Part shown: positions 16,922-25,203 of the stretch, one piece after another
Layout: each line of letters starts with the position of its first letter
How positions within the stretch are numbered: the first letter of the stretch is position 1
Source: Proteobacteria bacterium ST_bin14
GTDB lineage: Bacteria; Pseudomonadota; Alphaproteobacteria; Sphingomonadales; Sphingomonadaceae
Assembly: GCA_002083655.1 (NCBI GenBank)
Contig: MSXR01000023.1
Coordinates: 9,933 to 73,932, forward strand
Length of the DNA: 64,000 bases
Direction: 5' to 3'
Translations under genes and position numbers: made by a program
Notes under the pieces: model-generated
Database searches by the model: none
Told to the model about the DNA's origin: nothing
The model's input: the letters and a program-made list of their open reading frames with translations, nothing else

Positions 16922-17296
16922 ATGACTGTGCAGATTGTCAATATTGCCGGGCAGAAAATGGCGATCCTGCCCGAAACTGAATACCGGCATTTGGCCAATA
17001 TGGCAGAGGAGTCCGCGGACATCGCGGCTGCCATTCGCGCTGAACAGCGGCATTTGGCGGGTGAAGAATATGTTCCAGCTGCCTTGGTCGAACGCCTCGT
17101 GAACGGCGAAACGCCGCTCAAGGTATGGCGCGAACATCGCGGGCTGACACAACAGGAGTTGGCGGCACGGCTTGGCTTGTCGAAAATGACGATCTCGGGC
17201 CTGGAAACCGGAAAGCGCGACACAAGCTCACGCAACTGGCGGCGATTAGCTGAGGTGTTGGCTGTCGATCTCGATGATCTGGTGCCGTTCGCTTAA
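16922..17296 (+). CDS. XRE-family antitoxin
   Basis: 124 residues from ATG 16922, with GAGGA six bases upstream inside the toxin gene end. Residues 1-65 form a toxin-binding-like region (QKMAILPETEYRHLANMAEES). Residues 66-120 are a Cro/C1 helix-turn-helix (GLTQQELAARLGLSKMTISGLETGKR). This is the usual antitoxin for RelE/HigB-like toxins and probably autoregulates through the palindrome at 16618. Its TAA overlaps the rbfA ATG (TAATG), so rbfA translation is apparently coupled to the antitoxin. Confidence 0.82.
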   Translation: MTVQIVNIAGQKMAILPETEYRHLANMAEESADIAAAIRAEQRHLAGEEYVPAALVERLVNGETPLKVWREHRGLTQQELAARLGLSKMTISGLETGKRDTSSRNWRRLAEVLAVDLDDLVPFA

Positions 17297-17709
17297 TGAA
17301 ACCCGCCGACACCGCCGAAACCCGTTCCGTCCGCCTGCTGCGCGTGGGCGAACAGGTGCGCCATGCGCTGAGTGATATCCTCGCGCGCGGGGACGTGCAT
17401 GACGAAACGCTCGCCAAGCATCTGGTGACGGTCACTGAAGTGCGCATGTCGCCCGATCTGCGCCACGCCACGGCGTTTGTGAAACCATTGCTCGGCAAGA
17501 ACGAAGCCGTGGTGCTGAAGGCGCTGCGCACCAACACCGCCTATCTGCAGAACGAAGTCGCGCAGCGGGTGAACACCAAATATGCCGCCAAGCTGAAATT
17601 CATTGCCGATGAAAGCTTTGACGAGGGCAGTCACATCGACAAGCTGCTGCGCGACCCCAAAGTAGCGCGCGATTTGGCGTCGGACGACGAGCCCGATCCC
17701 GCCGACTGA
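17296..17709 (+). CDS. rbfA: Ribosome-binding factor A
   Basis: RbfA binds the 30S precursor and helps 16S rRNA 5' processing. 137 residues. Family motifs: RVGEQVRHALSDIL, LVTVTEVRMSPDLRHATAFV and LQNEVAQRVNTKYAAKLKFI. It starts within the antitoxin stop codon, so a cell losing toxin-antitoxin translation might also lower rbfA expression. tdk follows one base after its stop. Confidence 0.95.
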   Translation: MKPADTAETRSVRLLRVGEQVRHALSDILARGDVHDETLAKHLVTVTEVRMSPDLRHATAFVKPLLGKNEAVVLKALRTNTAYLQNEVAQRVNTKYAAKLKFIADESFDEGSHIDKLLRDPKVARDLASDDEPDPAD

Positions 17710-17710
17710 A

Positions 17711-18292
17711 ATGGCCAAGCTCTATTTCTACTATGCCAGCATGAACGCGGGCAAATCGACCAATCTGCTTCAAGCCGATTTCAATTATCGCGAGCGGGGG
17801 ATGAACACCGTGCTGTTCACCGCTGGCATCGACACGCGGTCGGGCGCAGGGCGAATCGGGTCGCGGATCGGACTTGATCGGCCCGCTATCGCTTTTGACG
17901 CTGACAGCGATCTGGCCGCGATTGTGATGGCGACGGATGGACCGATCGCCTGTGTGCTGGTCGATGAAGCGCAATTCCTGTCGGCGGAACAGGTCGATCA
18001 ACTGGCGATGCTGGCCGACAAGCAACGTATCCCGGTGCTGGCCTATGGCCTGCGCACCGATTTTCGCGGTGATCTGTTCCCCGGATCGGCGCGCTTGCTG
18101 GCGATTGCTGACAGTCTGGTGGAGCTGAAATCAGTATGCGAATGCGGGCGCAAGGCGACGATGAACTTGCGGGTGGACGCGAATGGAGATGCCGTTGCCG
18201 AAGGCGCTCAGACGGAGATTGGCGGCGAGGACCGCTATGTTGCGCTGTGCCGGAAGCATTTTATGGAGCGGCTAAGCGCCGCTGCTGTCTGA
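17711..18292 (+). CDS. tdk: Thymidine kinase
   Basis: Phosphorylates thymidine with ATP in nucleotide salvage. 193 residues. P-loop YYASMNAGKST near residue 8, Walker B-like VLVDEAQFL near 83, lasso region GLRTDF, and a zinc-site set with CECG near 140 and a C-terminal CRKHF. The window has it between rbfA and truB, within the translation operon. This position is not universal but the gene itself is ordinary. Confidence 0.96.
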   Translation: MAKLYFYYASMNAGKSTNLLQADFNYRERGMNTVLFTAGIDTRSGAGRIGSRIGLDRPAIAFDADSDLAAIVMATDGPIACVLVDEAQFLSAEQVDQLAMLADKQRIPVLAYGLRTDFRGDLFPGSARLLAIADSLVELKSVCECGRKATMNLRVDANGDAVAEGAQTEIGGEDRYVALCRKHFMERLSAAAV

Positions 18293-18298
18293 CGCGCG

Positions 18299-19303
18299 GT
18301 GCATGGCTGGATCATCCTCGACAAGCCCCTGGGGCTTGGTTCGACGCAGGGCGTATCGGCGGTGAAGCGCGCTTTACGCGACGGCGGCTATGGCAAATTC
18401 AAGGTCGGGCATGGCGGCACGCTTGATCCGCTGGCCACGGGCGTGCTGCCCATCGCGATTGGCGAGGCGACCAAGCTCGCCGGGCGGATGCTCGATAGCG
18501 ACAAGGTTTACGAGTTCACGATAGCCTTTGGAACGCAAACCGATACGCTTGATCTTGAAGGCAAGGTAGTCGCGACAAGCGGTGTGCGGCCAACCCTGGC
18601 GGCGGTAGAGGCGGTGTTGGCTCAATTCACCGGGCCGATCGAGCAGGTGCCGCCTGCTTATTCCGCGCTGAAGGTAGATGGCGAGCGGGCCTATGATCTG
18701 GCGCGCGCCGGGGCAGAGGTGGTGCTGGCGAGCCGGGCGGTGACGATTCATTCGCTAAAATCCTCCCCGGCACGGGGAGGGGGACCATTCGCTTCTTCAG
18801 CGAATGGTGGAGGGGGGCCTCCAAAAACGCTGCGCTTGGGGCCCGCCCCCTCCACCATCGGCTTCGCCGACGGTCCCCCTCCCCGTTCCGGGGAGGATTT
18901 GGATAGCATCACCCTCACCGCCCATGTCTCCAAGGGCACTTATATCCGCTCGCTCGCCCGCGATATCGCGCTGGCGCTCGGCACTGTCGGGCATGTCACG
19001 ATGCTCAGGCGCACCAAGGCCGGGCCATTCACGCTCGCCAACGCGATATCGCTGGACAAATTGTCCGAACTCGGCCATGCGCGCGCTCTTGAAGACAAAC
19101 TCCTGCCATTGAGGGCGGGGCTGGACGACATCCCGGCTCTATCCCTCTCCCCCGATCAGGCAGGGCTGCTCCGACAGGGGCGGGTGTTGATCGGGATTGC
19201 CGTGAACGATGGCCCTTATTTTGCGATGCTGGAGGATATTCCGGTCGCGCTGGTAGAGGCTGAAACCGGGGAAATCCGGGTCGTGCGCGGTTTTAACCTG
19301 TAA
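18299..19303 (+). CDS. truB: tRNA pseudouridine-55 synthase TruB with in-frame repeat insert
   Basis: Makes pseudouridine 55 in the T-loop of tRNAs. Starts at GTG 18299 (HGWIILDKPLGLGST). Catalytic region KVGHGGTLDPLATGVLPIAIGEATKL near residues 38-63, with the nucleophile Asp in GGTLDP. The family block SKGTYIRSLARDIA follows near residue 210. Between IHSL (about 153) and DLDSITL (about 202) lie some 47 residues rich in Gly and Pro (SSPARGGG ... PPPRSGED). These are encoded exactly by a palindromic repeat at 18758-18900 that keeps the frame open. The 334-residue length is correspondingly larger than typical. The insert falls before the conserved SKGTYIR strand and is probably a tolerated surface loop. 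Confidence 0.95.
   Translation: MHGWIILDKPLGLGSTQGVSAVKRALRDGGYGKFKVGHGGTLDPLATGVLPIAIGEATKLAGRMLDSDKVYEFTIAFGTQTDTLDLEGKVVATSGVRPTLAAVEAVLAQFTGPIEQVPPAYSALKVDGERAYDLARAGAEVVLASRAVTIHSLKSSPARGGGPFASSANGGGGPPKTLRLGPAPSTIGFADGPPPRSGEDLDSITLTAHVSKGTYIRSLARDIALALGTVGHVTMLRRTKAGPFTLANAISLDKLSELGHARALEDKLLPLRAGLDDIPALSLSPDQAGLLRQGRVLIGIAVNDGPYFAMLEDIPVALVEAETGEIRVVRGFNL
18758..18900. repeat. Palindromic repeat inserted in frame in truB
   Basis: The outer arms are 29 bases each (18758-18786 and 18872-18900) and are reverse complements with one mismatch: AAATCCTCCCCGG on the left mirrored by CCGGGGAGGATTT on the right. Two inner hairpins follow, one around TTCGCTTCTTCAGCGAA and one around ATCGGCTTCGCCGA, each flanked by GGTGGAGGGGG-type runs. 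All 143 bases are translated in truB without a stop. Confidence 0.85.
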
Positions 19304-19325
19304 TGATGATGTCGAAGGAACAAGC

Positions 19326-19595
19326 ATGACGATCACTGCAGAGCGCAAGGACGCGCTCGTCAAGGAACATGGCCGCGCCGAAGGCGATACCGGTTCCACC
19401 GAAGTCCAGGTCGCGATCCTTACCGAGCGTATCCGCAACCTGACCGAACATTTCAAGGATCACAAGAAAGACAATCATTCGCGCCGTGGGCTGCTGATGA
19501 TGGTCAACAAGCGCCGCTCGCTGCTGGATTATCTCCGCACCACCGACGGCGGACGTTATACGGATCTGATCGCGAAGCTTGGTCTTCGCAAATAA
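19326..19595 (+). CDS. rpsO: 30S ribosomal protein S15
   Basis: 89 residues, the standard length. Motifs: GDTGSTEVQVAILTERI, LTEHFKDHKKDNHSRRGLLMMVNKRRSLLDYL and the conserved C-terminus LIAKLGLRK. AAGGA lies six bases before ATG 19326. S15 binds 16S rRNA helices 20-22 early in 30S assembly. The rpsO-pnp order is widely conserved. A strong hairpin follows at 19600. Confidence 0.98.
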   Translation: MTITAERKDALVKEHGRAEGDTGSTEVQVAILTERIRNLTEHFKDHKKDNHSRRGLLMMVNKRRSLLDYLRTTDGGRYTDLIAKLGLRK

Positions 19596-19599
19596 TTTG

Positions 19600-19627
19600 A
19601 AACGGCGCCCTTGTGGCGCCGTTTCTT
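19600..19627 (+). terminator. Hairpin terminator after rpsO
   Basis: A perfect 10-base stem AAACGGCGCC / GGCGCCGTTT (19600-19609 and 19615-19624) with loop CTTGT, followed by CTTC and only a short T-run. It lies five bases after the rpsO stop. It could terminate, or attenuate between rpsO and pnp, or serve as a stabilising or RNase III site as found between these genes elsewhere. Confidence 0.7.
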
Positions 19628-19640
19628 CATCTACCATTGT

Positions 19641-19689
19641 GCTCCCGCGAAGGCGGGAGCCCAGTCTGGGTCCCCGCCTTCGCGGGGAC
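19641..19689. repeat. Palindromic repeat between rpsO and pnp
   Basis: Arms of 24 bases, GCTCCCGCGAAGGCGGGAG plus CCCAG at 19641-19664 and the mirrored CTGGG plus CCCCGCCTTCGCGGGG at 19666-19689, with three mismatches. Each arm is itself a small palindrome around CGAAGGCG. It lies in the intergenic stretch upstream of pnp and would fold in the mRNA leader. It is a typical alphaproteobacterial dispersed palindrome. Confidence 0.7.
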
Positions 19690-19814
19690 GCACAGGGACA
19701 GGCAATTCGGCCGGTTCCTCGAAGAGACCAAAAAGGGTCTCAAACCGCGCGGACCGGCTTAGTCCGCACATAGGCCCCAATCGCATCTGGCGGTTGGCGT
19801 TGAAGGAAAACCAC

Positions 19815-22178
19815 ATGTTCGATACCAAAACTGCAAGCATCCAGTGGGGCGGCAAGACCCTCACGCTGGAAACGGGCCGTGTTGCCCGCCAGGCCGACGG
19901 CGCCGTGATGGCGACGCTTGGCGAAACCGTTGTTCTTTGCGCGGTAACCGCCGCCAAATCAGTGAAGGAGGGCCAGGATTTCTTCCCGCTCACCGTTCAC
20001 TATCAGGAAAAATATTCAGCAGCCGGTCGCATTCCCGGTGGCTTTTTCAAGCGGGAGCGCGGCGCGACCGAAAAGGAAACATTGACCAGCCGCCTGATCG
20101 ATCGCCCAATCCGCCCCTTGTTCCCCGAAGGTTTCTACAACGAAATCAACGTGATCTGTCAGGTGCTCAGCTATGATGGCGAAAATGAGCCGGATATTCT
20201 CGCCATGGTCGCAGCCTCTGCTGCGCTCACCATTTCGGGCGTGCCGTTCATGGGTCCCATCGGTGCTGCACGCGTCGGCTATGTCGATGGCGAATACATC
20301 CTGAACCCGACGCTTGATCAGGTGAAGAACGGTGATCTCGATCTCGTCGTCGCGGCGACCGGTGCGGCTGTGATGATGGTCGAATCCGAAGCCAAGGAAT
20401 TGTCGGAAGACGTGATGCTTGGCGCGGTGCAGTTCGCACACGCCGCGTGCCGCGAAGCCGCCAACGCGATCATCGATCTGGCCGAGCAAGCTGCCAAGGA
20501 TCCGTGGGAAATGGCCGAACAGGCTGACCTGTCGGTCGCCAAGGACAAGCTGAAGAAGCTGATCGGCAAGGATATTGCCGCTGCGTACAAGGTGACCGAC
20601 AAGTCGGCGCGCTCGAATATGCTGAACGAAGCCCGCGCCAAGGCGAAGGCAGCGTTTGCCGATGCCAGCCCGCAGGACCAGATGGCGGCCAACAAGCTGA
20701 TGAAGAAGCTTGAGGCAGAAATCGTCCGTGGCGCTATCCTGAAGGACGGCCAGCGCATCGACGGTCGCACCACCACCCAAATCCGCCCGATTGAGGCGAT
20801 GGTGCACTTCCTGCCCCGCGCGCATGGCTCAGCCCTGTTCACGCGTGGCGAAACACAGTCGATCTGCACGACCACCTTGGGCACCAAGGAAGCTGAGCAG
20901 ATGATCGACGGGCTGACCGGCCTGTCGTATGAGCGCTTCCTGCTGCACTATAACTTCCCGCCCTATTCGGTGGGTGAAGTTGGCCGCTTCGGTGCGCCGG
21001 GTCGTCGCGAAGTTGGACACGGTAAGCTCGCCTGGCGCGCGCTGCATCCGATCCTGCCGACGATGGAGGAGTTTCCGTACACGATCCGCGTGCTTTCAGA
21101 CATCACCGAGTCAAACGGCTCGTCGTCGATGGCCACGGTGTGCGGCGGTTCGCTGTCGATGATGGACGCAGGCGTGCCGTTGAAGCGCCCGGTTTCCGGC
21201 ATCGCAATGGGCCTGATCCTTGAAGGCAAGGACTTTGCCGTTCTTTCCGACATTCTGGGTGACGAAGATCATCTGGGCGACATGGACTTCAAGGTTGCTG
21301 GCACGTCCGAAGGCATCACCACGATGCAGATGGACATCAAGATCGCGGGCATCACCGAAGAAATCATGCGCGTCGCGCTGCATCAGGCAAAGGAAGGTCG
21401 TGCGCATATTCTGGGCGAAATGGCCAAGGCGCTTGATCATACCCGCGAGGAACTCTCGGCCCATGCACCGCGCATCGAAACAATCTCGATCGACAAGACC
21501 AAGATCCGTGACGTGATCGGTACCGGCGGCAAGGTGATCCGCGAGATCGTTGCCACCACCGGCGCCAAGGTCGATATCGATGACGAGGGCAACATCAAGG
21601 TGTCGTCGTCCGATCCGGCGCAGATCACAGCGGCAATCGCCTGGATCCGTGGCATCGTTGAGGAAGCCGAAGTCGGCAAGGTTTATGACGGCAAGGTCGT
21701 CAACCTGGTTGATTTTGGTGCGTTCGTGAACTTCATGGGCGGCAAGGACGGCCTGGTTCACGTCAGCGAAATCCGCAACGAGCGGACCGAAAAGGTCGCC
21801 GACGTGCTGAGCGAAGGTCAGCTCGTCAAGGTCAAGGTGCTTGAGATTGATCCGCGCGGTAAGGTGCGCCTGTCGATGCGCGTCGTCGATCAGGAAACCG
21901 GTGCCGAACTGGAAGATACCCGCCCACCGCGTGAACCGCGTGAAGGTGGCGATCGTCCGCGCGGTGATCGCGGTCCGCGTCGTGATGGCGATGGCGGTCG
22001 TGGCCCGCGTCGTGACGGTGGTGGCGGCGGCGGTGACCGCGGCCCGCGCCGTGACGGCGGTGGTGACCGTGGACCACGCGGCGAAGGTCGCGGCCCACGT
22101 CCTGAGCGTTCGGGTGGCGGCGATGACGGCCCGGCGCCGGAATTCGCTCCAGCCTTTCTGACGGGCGACCGCGACTAA
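19815..22178 (+). CDS. pnp: Polynucleotide phosphorylase
   Basis: 3'-5' phosphorolytic exoribonuclease and degradosome component. 787 residues from ATG 19815, with GAAGGA eight bases upstream; the frame extends further upstream through the repeat but without homologous sequence. First RNase PH domain (ETGRVARQADGAV), helical linker, second RNase PH domain (RIDGRTTTQIRPI, SSMATVCGGSLSMMDAGV), KH domain (IRDVIGTGGKVIREIV near 565) and S1 domain (GKVVNLVDFGAFVNFMGGKDGLVHVSE). The last 75 residues are an RGD/GPRRDGG low-complexity tail, as in other sphingomonads, which may bind RNA or RNase E. Confidence 0.98.
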   Translation: MFDTKTASIQWGGKTLTLETGRVARQADGAVMATLGETVVLCAVTAAKSVKEGQDFFPLTVHYQEKYSAAGRIPGGFFKRERGATEKETLTSRLIDRPIRPLFPEGFYNEINVICQVLSYDGENEPDILAMVAASAALTISGVPFMGPIGAARVGYVDGEYILNPTLDQVKNGDLDLVVAATGAAVMMVESEAKELSEDVMLGAVQFAHAACREAANAIIDLAEQAAKDPWEMAEQADLSVAKDKLKKLIGKDIAAAYKVTDKSARSNMLNEARAKAKAAFADASPQDQMAANKLMKKLEAEIVRGAILKDGQRIDGRTTTQIRPIEAMVHFLPRAHGSALFTRGETQSICTTTLGTKEAEQMIDGLTGLSYERFLLHYNFPPYSVGEVGRFGAPGRREVGHGKLAWRALHPILPTMEEFPYTIRVLSDITESNGSSSMATVCGGSLSMMDAGVPLKRPVSGIAMGLILEGKDFAVLSDILGDEDHLGDMDFKVAGTSEGITTMQMDIKIAGITEEIMRVALHQAKEGRAHILGEMAKALDHTREELSAHAPRIETISIDKTKIRDVIGTGGKVIREIVATTGAKVDIDDEGNIKVSSSDPAQITAAIAWIRGIVEEAEVGKVYDGKVVNLVDFGAFVNFMGGKDGLVHVSEIRNERTEKVADVLSEGQLVKVKVLEIDPRGKVRLSMRVVDQETGAELEDTRPPREPREGGDRPRGDRGPRRDGDGGRGPRRDGGGGGGDRGPRRDGGGDRGPRGEGRGPRPERSGGGDDGPAPEFAPAFLTGDRD

Positions 22179-22197
22179 AGCTTATGCATTCGATCAA

Positions 22198-22231
22198 GAA
22201 AAAGGGCCTGGGCAACCAGGCCCTTTTTTGT
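22198..22231 (+). terminator. Rho-independent terminator of the rpsO-pnp unit
   Basis: A perfect 11-base stem AAAGGGCCTGG / CCAGGCCCTTT with loop GCAA at 22201-22226, followed by a run of T (six in a row counting the stem end) and TGTTTT. It lies about 20 bases after the pnp stop. This is the clearest intrinsic terminator in the window and marks the end of the long translation operon. Confidence 0.92.
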
Positions 22232-22421
22232 TTTGCCGCCGTCCGTGCCGCAGCGCTTTTGCGCAAGCTAACCACAGTGCGTGGTTCTGCATCGCAAACG
22301 GACACGCGCGGCTCGATAATGTCCACCGGCGTGCCCATCAAACGCGTCGGTGCGCTTGCGTGATGGGCTGCCAACAGATAGATCACGCGCTACCGATCTC
22401 TCGGGGGGAAGAGTCAGCATC

Positions 22422-23438
22422 ATGGGTATTTTCAGTTCACTTTTTGGCGGCGGTAAAAAGGCCAAGCCGCTCGGCGCGATCAAAGCCATGGTTGATTCTG
22501 GCTTGATCAGCATCGCTGCACAGCCGCGTAACAACGCGCTAGACTTGGAAGATCGCACGATCGAACGGCTCTATGCCTTTTTGATCGATCATGATTATCC
22601 CGGCGGATCAGCGGCAATGCACAATGCCGTATTTGAGTATTACGGGCTGCCCTTTCGCAGCTGCTTCATGATCGGCGACCCGAAGCGCGTTGCCGAAATC
22701 GTCACGGGGCTTCGCGGCTGCGCTGTGTATGCCGGCGGCGGTGCTGGATCGGGATTTAAGGACAAGATTGCCCCGTCACTCGACAGCCTGGCGCCGTCGG
22801 CGAAAGTGATCGGCAGCGTTAATGTGGTCGCGCGTGAAGACGGCAAGTTCGTTGGTCACAACACCGATGGCATTGGCTTTGTCGCCGGCTTGCTGAACGA
22901 ATATCCGAATTGCGTCGCTGGCAAAAAGGTCGTCATTCTCGGCGCAGGCGGCACCGCGCTGCCAATTTCTTATGAGCTTGCCAAGGAACGGCCAAGCGAA
23001 GTCGTGATCGTCAACCGCACCGTCGCCAAGGGCCAGGTGATTGCTGATCTGATTGCGCCGTTCACCACCGCCCGCGCAGTGGGTGAAGACGTGTTGGGCG
23101 ACGAGCTGGCAAGCGCCGGGCTGGTCGTCAACACCTCCAACAAGGGCGCGCAGCCGAACGAAAAATTCAGCGCCTTTGCGGCAATGACCGGCGATGTCGA
23201 TGCCGATCTGGCGCAGTCGATGGCTAATCTGGCCCGCCTGCCCAAGGACGCAATCGTTGCTGACATTCTGCTCGAAGACCTGCCGCTGACGCTGAAACTG
23301 GCGCGCGAGGCGGGCAACCGCACCCATTCGGGCCAGCATATGAATCTGTTTCAGGCAGCGCCCGCGTTTAACATTCTGACGGGGCTGGAAAAGCCCGATA
23401 AGGTGCTGCTGGATATCATGCGCAAGGCGGTGGGATGA
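22422..23438 (+). CDS. Shikimate dehydrogenase-like protein
   Basis: 338 residues from ATG 22422, preceded by a G-rich ribosome site (GGGGGGAAGAG). The C-terminal two thirds resemble AroE: SVNVVAREDGKFVGHNTDGIGFV carries the NTDG substrate/NADP motif, and KKVVILGAGGTALPISYEL is the dinucleotide-binding glycine loop followed by NRT. The N-terminal part differs from classical AroE: it begins MGIFSSLFGGGKKAKPLGAIKAMVDSG and lacks an obvious SxS shikimate-binding motif. It may therefore act on quinate or another substrate. Overlaps the next gene by four bases (GATGAG context). Confidence 0.8.
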   Translation: MGIFSSLFGGGKKAKPLGAIKAMVDSGLISIAAQPRNNALDLEDRTIERLYAFLIDHDYPGGSAAMHNAVFEYYGLPFRSCFMIGDPKRVAEIVTGLRGCAVYAGGGAGSGFKDKIAPSLDSLAPSAKVIGSVNVVAREDGKFVGHNTDGIGFVAGLLNEYPNCVAGKKVVILGAGGTALPISYELAKERPSEVVIVNRTVAKGQVIADLIAPFTTARAVGEDVLGDELASAGLVVNTSNKGAQPNEKFSAFAAMTGDVDADLAQSMANLARLPKDAIVADILLEDLPLTLKLAREAGNRTHSGQHMNLFQAAPAFNILTGLEKPDKVLLDIMRKAVG

Positions 23439-23899
23439 GCCGAGCTACCAGCGCTGGCCCAACAGAAACGCACATGATGCCGCCGCTGGAAATGCCCCGG
23501 GATGAGATGGCGTTTCGCCGTCAATATGAGGCCATGTTGGTCGCGCAAACGTTGACGACGGTGTTCCGCCCCGGCGATCGGCGATGGCCGAATTGGCGTG
23601 GTTATCGGCTGGGTGAGATTGTAACGGGACGGGTAATCACTGAACCGGGGTCGGATGCGCTGGGCATCGCACCCAAATTCACGGCGGCGCGCATTCCCAT
23701 TGAGATTGTCGGAATCACGGTGCTGGCACCTGATGCTCTGACTACAGATGATTTTGCCGGCTCGTCGCCTGACGTGTATGACACGGCAAGTTTGCGTGCC
23801 CATCTGGTTGAAATCTATGGTCAACCCTTGTCCACCTTTGGCGATTTGGTGACGCGTATTCAGTTCAGTTACGTTGATCCGGCCGTCGATCCGGCATGA
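23435..23899 (+). CDS. Hypothetical protein, possibly ASCH/PUA-like
   Basis: 154 residues, overlapping the stop of the AroE-like gene by four bases. The stretch MLVAQTLTTVFRPGDRRWPNWRGYRLGEIVTGRVI followed by PIEIVGITVLAPDALTTDDF resembles the beta-barrel start of ASCH/PUA-like domains, where a small barrel binds RNA or ligands. This is a weak pattern match, not a family identification. It ends four bases into the MFS transporter gene, so AroE-like, this gene and the transporter form one coupled unit. Confidence 0.55.
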   Translation: MSRATSAGPTETHMMPPLEMPRDEMAFRRQYEAMLVAQTLTTVFRPGDRRWPNWRGYRLGEIVTGRVITEPGSDALGIAPKFTAARIPIEIVGITVLAPDALTTDDFAGSSPDVYDTASLRAHLVEIYGQPLSTFGDLVTRIQFSYVDPAVDPA

Positions 23900-25194
23900 T
23901 TTATCCAGCAGCGGCGGCGCAGATTGCCAATACTCCGACTGATCATTCACTGCGACGGCGGGGGCGCTGGTGGGTTGCCGCGCTGCTGTTCAGTGCGATG
24001 GTGTTCAACTATTTTGATCGCCAGATGCTGGCGGTACTCAAACCCAGCCTATCCGCCGAACTCCATTGGGGGGAGATGGACTATGCCAACATGGTGTTCT
24101 GGTTTCAGGCTGCTTACGCCACCAGCTATCTGATGTTCGGCGCAATTGTTGATCGGGTTGGCGGGCGAATTGGCCTGGCGGTGGCATTCCTGATCTGGTC
24201 GGTGGCGCAGATGGCGCACGGCGTGGCGCGAACAGCTGGTGAATTTATGATGGCGCGCGCGCTTCTGGGCCTGGGCGAAGGCGGCGGATATCCATCGGGT
24301 CTTGCCACGGTGACCGAATGGTTTGATCGGCAGGAACGGGCCTTTGCGATCGGGCTGTTCAACGCTGGCGTCAATGTGGGGGCGATCATCACGCCGTTGA
24401 TCGTCCCGATCATTGTAGAGGCCTATGGCTGGCGCGGTGCCTTTATCACCACGGGCATGGCGAGCATGGTGTGGCTCGCGGTATGGCTGATTTTTTACCG
24501 ACGTCCCAAGACTTTAGCGGCATCAGCCGCGCAAGTGGCTGACGATGATGAAGAGCCGGCGGTTGCCGTGGCGTGGGGCAAAATACTGCGCACGCGCGAG
24601 GCATGGGCCTTTGCGGTCGGCAAGCTGATGATCGATCCGGTGTTCTGGATGTTCCTGTTCTGGCTGCCCGATTTCCTGCACAAGCGCCACGGGCTGGAGT
24701 TGAAGACCTTCGGCATTCCGCTGGCGATCATTTACATCATGTCCGATGCGGGCAGCATTTTGGGCGGATATGCGTCTTCTGTGCAGATAAAACGGGGCAA
24801 ATCGGTCAATTTTGCACGCAAAAGGACGATGCTTGTCTGCGCTTTGCTCGCATTGCCGATCATTTTTGCCGTAAATGTCTCGAATTTGTGGCTTGCGGTC
24901 GCGATTATCGGGCTGGCTGGCGCGGCGCATCAGGGGTTCTCGGTCAACCTGTTCACGCTGCCGTCGGATCTGTTCCCGAAACGGGCGATGGGCCGGGTGA
25001 TCGGCATGGGCGGGGCGATGGGAGCGATTGGCGGGATGGCGATGTCCCAATTCGCCGGGGCGATGCTGGAAGGCGTCGGATCGTACACGCCGATCTTCGC
25101 GGTGGCGGGATGCACTTATCTGATCGCACTGAGCATCATCCACCTGCTTACACCACGCCTGACGCCAGTGGAGGACGCGTTGCTGGCGGATTAA
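23896..25194 (+). CDS. MFS transporter, hexuronate/phthalate (ACS) type
   Basis: 432 residues with about 12 membrane spans in two halves and a cytoplasmic loop near residue 205 (ADDDEEPAVA). Features of the anion:cation symporter subfamily: FNYFDRQMLAVLKPSLSAELHW in helix 1, LGLGEGGGYPSGLATVTEWFDRQERAFAIGLFNAG around helices 4-5 (the G-E-x-x-x-x-P signature). Such transporters carry organic acids, e.g. hexuronates, galactonate, tartrate. Coupling to an AroE-like dehydrogenase suggests a quinate/shikimate-type or sugar-acid substrate, which is inference. Confidence 0.85.
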   Translation: MIYPAAAAQIANTPTDHSLRRRGRWWVAALLFSAMVFNYFDRQMLAVLKPSLSAELHWGEMDYANMVFWFQAAYATSYLMFGAIVDRVGGRIGLAVAFLIWSVAQMAHGVARTAGEFMMARALLGLGEGGGYPSGLATVTEWFDRQERAFAIGLFNAGVNVGAIITPLIVPIIVEAYGWRGAFITTGMASMVWLAVWLIFYRRPKTLAASAAQVADDDEEPAVAVAWGKILRTREAWAFAVGKLMIDPVFWMFLFWLPDFLHKRHGLELKTFGIPLAIIYIMSDAGSILGGYASSVQIKRGKSVNFARKRTMLVCALLALPIIFAVNVSNLWLAVAIIGLAGAAHQGFSVNLFTLPSDLFPKRAMGRVIGMGGAMGAIGGMAMSQFAGAMLEGVGSYTPIFAVAGCTYLIALSIIHLLTPRLTPVEDALLAD

Positions 25195-25203
25195 GGGCGA
25201 ACG

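Noticed and set aside
22270..22290. The AACCAC-AGTGC-GTGGTT palindrome upstream of the AroE-like gene as an operator
   Set aside because: Only six-base arms, about 130 bases from the start codon, and no regulator gene nearby. Not strong enough to list as a feature.
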